Below are positions 57,520-64,000 of a stretch of 64,000 bases of DNA, piece after piece; positions within the stretch are counted from its first letter, which is position 1; each line of letters opens with the position of its first letter. Position numbers and translations under genes: made by a program. The stretch is from Dama dama (lineage: Eukaryota; Chordata; Mammalia; Artiodactyla; Cervidae), in assembly GCF_033118175.1 (NCBI RefSeq), contig NC_083714.1, positions 13,516,001 to 13,580,000 on the forward strand. Direction: 5' to 3'. The notes below the pieces were generated by a model. The model was not told the DNA's origin, ran no database searches, and saw only the letters and a program-made list of their open reading frames with translations.

Positions 57520-57765
57520 AAAAGCCCTGAATCTGGAGTCAGATGAACCTGGGTTTATCTCAGTTTATCCTTTCACTGTCACCTTAAGCAAGTAACCTAA
57601 CCTCTCTATGCCTCAGTTTTTTCAACTGGTAAATGGGAATAATAATAACATCCACTCTCTTAAGAGTCTCACGAGGACTAAGTAAGAAACAACACGTGAA
57701 TCACTTCACCTCGTGCCTGGGGCATAATAAGCCCTGGAAAAATGCTAAGCAGCTGTCTATTCATC
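57520..57765 (+). mobile_element. MIR SINE
   Basis: GAATCTGGAGTCAGATGAACC.. CTCTATGCCTCAGTTTTTTC.. CACGAGGACTAAGTAAG. Confidence 0.8.
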
Positions 57766-58902
57766 ATGCCTCCTTGGGAAGTGACGTAAGTTCCTTTCCA
57801 CTTGAGATATGGAAATCGAAAGGTACTTAATCAACCCTAGAGTTTCCACTTTATCATCCAACTGGAAAGACACAAAATCTAAAGGAAGCCCCAAAATGAT
57901 CAAAAATACTTTTCATTTCTCCTAATCAAAGGAAAAGCGCTTTCATAATTTCATTGATGATTTGTCACTGTACCTCTGGCGCCCACTAGTGGCAAAATGC
58001 ACAAAATTTCCTCAATTGTCTCTCCGGTGATTTTGAAAGTAACAATGCATTCTGTGAACTTTAAATTTGAAGTGGAAGAGAAGTCTTTAAACTGCCGTTG
58101 TGGTGTTTGTTTTTTAAATCACGACTCAAACCAAGGTGCCACATATTTTAGGTGCGTTTGTCGGTAAGCCTCTTGCCTGTGGATGCACTTTAAATTGGGA
58201 TTCTCTCTATAATCAGAGATGAAAATACAGGATGACCTAATAAAGAACTGACTAGGTTCAGTAGTTACAACTTTAGAAAATGCCAGGCTGCATCAATAGG
58301 ATCCACACAAGCACTGTGAAACTCAGACTGCAGGTTGGCTCCCAAAGATCATGAATGGCTGATGCAAGAAAATTGCGTTTTATAACCTGCAATTAGGGAC
58401 TTCTGAGAAAAGTCATTCAAAGTGATATTAACTATAAGCAAATTATTTTTATATTTTATTTTAAAACTAAGTCACTTACACGGGCTCTTTCTAACTGAAT
58501 GCTTGAGAAAGATTTCAAAGAAATGAAGACAGTATCAATTAAAACACAATCACATGTACAGTATTATTAACTAAACTATAGATTTTATTCAAATTTCACA
58601 AAATTTTATGCTTGTGTACATTATTTGTTTTCATATCTTATTCAAGATTGCCTTTAGTTGCATTGGGCAGCTTCAGCTGCATGCAACAAATTCTGGTAAA
58701 TTCTCTTTTCATTTTAATTTTGTTACAAGTATTTTCTAATTTTTCTTGTTATAGCTTCTAGGATATACCCATCATTTGAAGGTGGACATTTAATTTCCAA
58801 ATACATGTTTTTTTTAAAGTATATTTGATATTAAATTATCATTTTGATATTAATTTCTCATTTAAATGTTTTCTTCTCTGTAATCATCCTCTGTGATTTT
58901 TC
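57766..58902. other. Apparently unique non-coding sequence
   Basis: No repeat or gene recognised. 57950-58200 is less AT-rich than its surroundings and could be a conserved element, but conservation cannot be judged here. Confidence 0.35.
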
Positions 58903-59117
58903 TTTTTCTTTTTTTTAAATTTATTTTTATTTATTTTTTTTTCATTTATTTTTATTAGTTGGAGGCTAATCACTTTACAATACCGCAGTGGGCCTTGTCA
59001 TACATTGACATGAATCAGCCATGGATTTACATGTATTCCCCATCCCGATCCCCCCTCCCACCTCCCTCTCTACCCAGTCCCTCTGGGTCTTCCCAGTGCA
59101 CCAGGCCCGAGCACTTG
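58903..59117 (-). mobile_element. Ruminant L1 3' end
   Basis: T-rich start, then TTAGTTGGAGGCTAATCAC.. CATACATTGACATGAATC.. CCCTCTGGGTCTTCC. TGATTTTTC flanks it on both sides. Confidence 0.85.
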
Positions 59118-59129
59118 CATGATTTTTCA

Positions 59130-59665
59130 GACTTTTAACTTTATTGAGGCTTTCAATGGCTAAGTCAAGGACCTCTCTTGGTAAATGTCACATTGCACTT
59201 GAAAATATGTGGGTTATTTTAAAAAATCTTTTGATATTGATATCTAATATAATACTACAGTAATAAAAGAATAGACTTTGTATGATTTGAATACCTTTAG
59301 ACCATGACATTTTTGCACCTTGTTTTCTGTCCCTGGATATGTTCCAGTGTTTCCTAGTTTATAGTCTATGGGAACTGAATAAAATTTGTATCCTACTGTT
59401 GTGTGAAAACTGTATAAGTCTTGATTATGTTGAACTGGTTCATGGTGCTTTTCAGGTCTATTGTATCCTTCTACTTTTCTGTATATTCATTCTAGTAATT
59501 TTTGAGAGTTTGATATTGAAACTCCAACTAAAACTCTTAATTAATCTACTTTAAAAATACCTAATGTATAGTGGAACTATATGTGACTTTGTTCTGTATT
59601 TTCCAAGTCTCCTGTAAATGTGTTATCATAACTCTATAATTGAAAAAATAAAAAATAAAGAGGAT
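59130..59665. other. No feature recognised
   Basis: AT-rich; a leucine-rich 71-codon frame (59339-59554) is unsupported. Confidence 0.3.
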
Positions 59666-59680
59666 AAAAAGACAATCACA

Positions 59681-59829
59681 TGACCTAGAGGGTGGAATGG
59701 AGGGAGTGGGAAGGAGGCTCAAGAGGGAGAGGAATATGTGTATACATATGGCTGACTCACGAAGTTGTACAGAAGAAACTAACACACCATTGTAAAACAA
59801 TTATATTCCAATTAAAAGCACACACACAC
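59681..59829 (+). mobile_element. L1 3' end
   Basis: GGCTGACTCACGAAGTTG.. CATTGTAAAACAATTATATTCC with a (CA)n-like tail. Duplications AAAAAGACAATCACA (59666-59680) and AAAAAGATAATCACA (59830-59844). Confidence 0.8.
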
Positions 59830-59844
59830 AAAAAGATAATCACA

Positions 59845-61566
59845 GAACCTTCTAATTTGGATCATCTGGCAACATCCAGTCTGAGGAAAAAGGAAAGGAC
59901 ATTTCTGACTCCCAAGGCTTAAGTAATTTCTTGTGTCAAAGTTCTATTAAATGTTTAATCAAAAAGAGCAACTCTAATGTTGCTTCCTGTATTTCTCTAT
60001 TTCTTCCTTCTAGTATTTTCCTTCTTTGTGTCTCTTGCTGTTTCTGTTGCCACCCCTTTCCTATCCCTCCCTCAAATCAATTCAGCTTTATTTCACAAGA
60101 GTTGGATTTAGGAGTTAGATTCCAAGTTTCCTGAGACACCATCCCCACACACCATTTAATTAACATCATCAACTAAATAGTATATTCCAGAAAATGTGAC
60201 TACATAACCAAAGTTGTCATGGTTTCAGAGCTTCTAGGAAGGGAGCTGCCTTTCTTGGGTTGGCTCGTGAAATATGCTACCAAACATGCCCAATTTTACT
60301 TTCTCTGTGTTTGTTGGACAATGCAGCCTACAACATACTCACTACAGCTGCCACGCTGCCTAAGACCTCAATCATTGTGATTTCATCTACAGCTCTGCCT
60401 ATTTATCAAGTGAATATAATGTACCCAGTAAATAGTGTCCTTGTACCCATCACTTGCTGAGCACAGAACGCAGAGGGGAGTTTTAATGAGGCACAGAAGA
60501 AACGTTTTAGCAGTGGTAGTTCACCTGAGAAAACCTTCAGCTAGTGAGCTGAGAAGCTTCTGTGATGGCAGTTTTTAGAACTGATTTTACCATTTGAAAT
60601 ATGAACCCGCCAAAGCCCTACCAAAATGTCCTACTACTCTGCCTGCCATGGATCCTAATGATGACAGACACAACTGAAAAAGGAAAAACCAACAGAGACA
60701 GATCCTAGGTCTCCCAAAATACAACTGGAAAAAAGCTAGAAAATACAAAGGCATAAAACTTGCCTGTTGTAAAAATCGACGCTTACTCATAAAAGATAAC
60801 ATTGTGAGCAGAAATCGCATCTTCAGTATACATTTTGTGCCTTTGGTATCCTCGTCCACAGCCAGAAAAGTGTTCAAAACCAACTCAAGGGAGAGTGGAC
60901 AGGATATGTTGACTGACCCTCTCAGTTTAAGGAAAAGTAATAGCTTCTGAAATGATTGTGAAATTTGGGGACCAGTTTCAACCCATTTCAGGCTGAGGTC
61001 AGCCCACTTTCCTAGAATTCCTGCAGCACTTCAACTGTTGTTTATGACAAGGGCAAGACCTTAACGGGCTTTCTGAACTCTCAAAGAATCAGCCATGCTT
61101 AGTAGAATTTTAATGTTAAATATATTTTATTGTCTTCCTATTCTTCTCAAGGGGCTTAAATTGGTAATTATCATAAAGGACACAAGCACTTCCAAGCTTA
61201 CAAATACAGCCGGTTCCAAAAAGTTCTTAGTAAATAGTAATTTGGAATCTGGATCCCATTTTCCCAGGAATCAATGACACAAATGAAGGTTTGGTTTCAA
61301 GTTCAGCCCACAAGAGCTTATTCAACATTCAGTGTTAGTGAAATGCTGGATCTTAACCAAAGAAGAAACAAAAAGTGGTTGTAGCAAAATCAATAATTAC
61401 ATGAGACAGAAAGAAAATTGAATAATTATTTTGCTTTTTTTTTTCTCAAATGATAATGCTTGAAGTCTAGTTACAGGAGGATGAGGAAATAGGTGGATTT
61501 TTGTGGAAACTTATGTGGGGAAGCTTCTGGGCTTTAAAGGGGATATGGTACTTGCTGGCCCTGGTG
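59845..61566. other. No feature recognised
   Basis: About 1.7 kb, AT-rich, no clear repeat and no frame above 98 codons. Confidence 0.35.
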
Positions 61567-61580
61567 CCTTATTATGTTTT

Positions 61581-61790
61581 GTTGCTGTTGTTTAGTTGCT
61601 AAGTTTTGTCCAACTCTATGTAACCCCGTGAACTATAGCCCACGAGGCTCCTCTGTCCATGGGATTTCCCAGGCAAGAATACTGGAGTGCGTTGCCATTT
61701 CCTTCTCCAGGGGATCTTCCCAACCCAGGAATCGAACCTGCGTCTCCTGCTTGGCAGGCAGATTCTTTACCACTGAGCAACCTGGGAAGC
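61581..61790 (-). mobile_element. Bov-tA SINE
   Basis: GTTGCTGTTGTTTAGTTGC to GAGCAACCTGGGAAGC. Duplications CCTTATTATGTTTT (61567-61580) and CCTTACTATGTTTT (61791-61804). Confidence 0.92.
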
Positions 61791-61829
61791 CCTTACTATG
61801 TTTTACTGTTCATCCTTCTCTAGGATTTC

Positions 61830-61955
61830 AGGGACTCCCCCGGTGGTAAAGTGGTTAGGACTCCATGCTTTCACTGCAGTAGCCCCAGTTCAATTCCAGG
61901 TCAGGGAACTAAGATCCTGCAAGCCCCATGGTGCAGCAAAAAAAAAAAAAAAAGG
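61830..61955 (+). mobile_element. CHR-type SINE
   Basis: GGGACTCCCCCGGTGGTAAAG.. AGGTCAGGGAACTAAGATCC.. poly(A). Confidence 0.85.
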
Positions 61956-62561
61956 CATAACAATGAAACCCTTCCTCTGGGATTTCAGAGTGAAATTCAT
62001 GGTACCCAAGAATTGTTGCAATTTCTTGTTTGAACAGCTGAATGAAATGATATAAGTGAAGGTCTCTTGTACAGCATGGAGCCTGGAGCCCGGACAGGTG
62101 GAAAACAATTTAATGAACACTGGGTGACTCTGAGCTATAGAACAGGTGTGAATTCTGGATTTGGGCAGCATTTCCCAATGGCTGGTTCACAAACCTACAG
62201 TTTCAGGTCACTAAAGGCAGTAATGGCATCTTTTTTCAATTTCTGTTTATAAAATCAATATTTTTAACTGTTTAATATTTATTTAAAAAGAGAACAGTTG
62301 AGTAACTTCTAGGGCAGAGGTGGTGACCTCACATGGCAGTCAGTGAATCTTGGATGATGATGGATCAAACTCATCACTCAGCTACTTCATCACTTAGCTA
62401 CTTACTGAAGGCTAGTCTGTTGGTTTGATCATTATATGATTACAAATTGGTTTTGTTGACAGTCATACATTGTTCCATTTTTGCCTGCAGTGGATGGTTG
62501 ACTAACAGATGCAAAGCTTAAGAAAGACTGCTTTTGAAATATAAGTGAATAAGAATAAAAA
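61956..62561. other. No feature recognised
   Basis: Unassigned AT-rich sequence up to the BovB boundary. Confidence 0.3.
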
Positions 62562-63525
62562 GGTGGGTGATCACACCAACCTGATTATCTGGGTCATGAA
62601 GATCTTTTTTGTACAGTTCTTCTGTGTATTCTTGCCACCCCTTCTTAATATCTTCTGCTTCTGTTAGGTCCATACCATTTCTGTCCTTTATTGAGCCCAT
62701 CTTTGCATGAAATATTCCCTTGGTATCTCTAATTTTCTTGAAGAGATCTCTAGTCTTTCCCATTCTATTGTTTTCCTCTATTTCTTATACTGATCACTGA
62801 GGAAGGCTTTTTTATCTCTCCTTGCTATTCTTTGGAACTCTGCATTCAAATGGGTATATCTTTCCTTTTCTCCTTTGCTTTCTGCTTCTCTTCTTTTCAC
62901 AGCTATTTGTAAGGACTCCTCAGACAGCCATTTTGCTTTTTTTGCATTTCTTTTTCCTGGGGATGGTCTTGATCCCTGTCTCCTGTACAATGTCACAAAC
63001 CTCCGTCCATAGTTCTTCAGGCATTCTATCAGACCTAGTGCCATAAATCTATTTCTCACTTCCACTGTATAATCATTAGGGACTTGATTTAGGTCATACC
63101 TGAATGGTGTAGTGGTTTTCCCTACTTTCTTCCATTTCAGTCTGAATTTGGCAATAAGGAGTTCATTATCCAAGCCACAGTCAGCTCCAGCTACTGGTCT
63201 TGTTTTTACTGACTGTATAGAGCTTCTCCATCTTTGGCTGCAAAGAATATAATCAATCTGATTTCACTGATGGCCATCTGGTGATGTCCATGTGTAGAGT
63301 TGTCTCTTGTGTTGTTGGAAGAGGGTGTTTGCTATGACCAGTGCGTTCTCTTGACAAAACTCTATTAGCCTTTGCCCTGCTTCATTCTGTATTCCAAGGC
63401 CAAATTTGCCTGTTACTCCAGGTGTTTCTTGACTTCCTACTTTTGCTTTCCAGTCCCCTATAATGAAAAAGACATCATTTTTGGGTGTTAGTTCTAAAAG
63501 GTCTTGTAGGTCTTCATAGAACCAC
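62562..63525 (-). mobile_element. BovB LINE, inverted 5' segment (endonuclease to linker)
   Basis: On the - strand the frames read the apurinic-type endonuclease end (WFYEDLQDLL, FFIIGDWKAKVG, LYTWTSPDGHQ at 63264-63527), the linker (62778-63173) and MGSIKDRNGMDLTEAEDIKK then LHDPDNQ (62518-62763). Frameshifts and stops split it. It abuts the + oriented reverse-transcriptase part at about 63523-63526. Confidence 0.93.
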
Positions 63526-64000
63526 AAATTTGGAAAACTCAGCAGTGGCCACAGGACTTGATAAGGTCAGTTTTCATTCCAACCCCAAAGAAAGGCAATG
63601 CCAAAGAATGCTCAAACTACCACACAATTGCACTCATCTCACATGCTAGTAAAGTAATGCTCAAAATTCTCCAAGCCAGGCTTCAGCAATACATGAACCA
63701 TGAACTTCCAGATGTTCAAGCTGGTTTTAGAAAAGGCAGAGGAATCAGAGATCAAATTGCCAACATCCATTGGATCTTCAAAAAAGCAAGAGAGGTCCAG
63801 AAAAACATCTATTTCTGCTTTATTGACTATGCCAAAGCCTTTGACTGTGTGGATCACAACAGCCTGTGGAAAATTCTGAAAGAGATGGGAATACGAGACC
63901 ACCTCACCTGCCTCTTGAGAAATCTGTATGCAGGTCAAGAAGCAATAGTTAGAACTGGACATGGAACAAGACTGGTTCCAAATAGGAAAAGGAATACGTC
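63524..64000 (+). mobile_element. BovB LINE, reverse-transcriptase segment (runs off the window)
   Basis: Begins CAAATTTGGAAAACTCAGCAG and reads IPTPKKGNAKECSNY-type, GFRKGRGIRDQIANI and FIDYAKAFDCVDHNSLW regions. The 3' end lies beyond base 64000. Confidence 0.93.

Noticed and set aside
1..64000. CRISPR arrays, operons, phage or plasmid systems
   Set aside because: The sequence is mammalian nuclear DNA; repeats are dispersed retroelements and microsatellites.

Overview
This window is ruminant (bovid-type) nuclear DNA. The evidence is the repeats: BovB (RTE-type) LINE copies ending in the (AACTG)n-like tail, the tRNA-Glu-headed Bov-tA SINE, two dimeric BOV-A2 elements, the cetartiodactyl CHR/ART-type tRNA SINE, ruminant-type L1 3' ends and a BTLTR1-like solo LTR. 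Older mammalian repeats (MIR, L2, L1M, HAL1, MER5/hAT, MaLR) form the background. It is not prokaryotic: no operons, CRISPR or insertion sequences are expected or seen.

Only one stretch looks like a protein-coding gene: a 472-codon open frame at 15020-16438 on the + strand. It is far longer than any other frame here, visibly GC-richer than its surroundings, and encodes a low-complexity protein built from about seven degenerate units of roughly 54 residues. The same frame stays open upstream to a good splice acceptor at 14935/14936, and those 28 extra codons resemble another repeat unit. A 75-bp candidate exon (14270-14344) with a strong donor joins it in phase. I do not recognise the family.

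Layout: 0.2-11.4 kb is mainly L1 fragments (L1M and ruminant L1 3' ends) with nested SINEs and a MaLR LTR; 12.0 kb holds a truncated 5S rRNA copy flanked by 14-bp direct repeats; 14.2-16.4 kb is the candidate gene; 17-29 kb is sparse sequence with MIRs, MER5, L1 ends, a BovB end and an unclassified pair of inverted repeats; 30-40 kb carries three BovB copies, a much-interrupted L2 and another unclassified repeated segment; 40-47 kb has SINEs and an L1M; 47-54 kb is a cluster of LTR-like segments in mixed orientation; 55-56.3 kb is a HAL1-like element holding a rearranged SINE; 58.9-62 kb has L1 3' ends and SINEs; 62.6-64 kb is a BovB copy with an inverted 5' part, running off the window end.

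There is no set of co-operating genes. Apart from the repeat-protein ORF, the content is interspersed repeats, many with recognisable target-site duplications, so the insertion order can be read directly. Repeat names are from memory of the families; boundaries without quoted duplications are approximate to about 10-30 bp.
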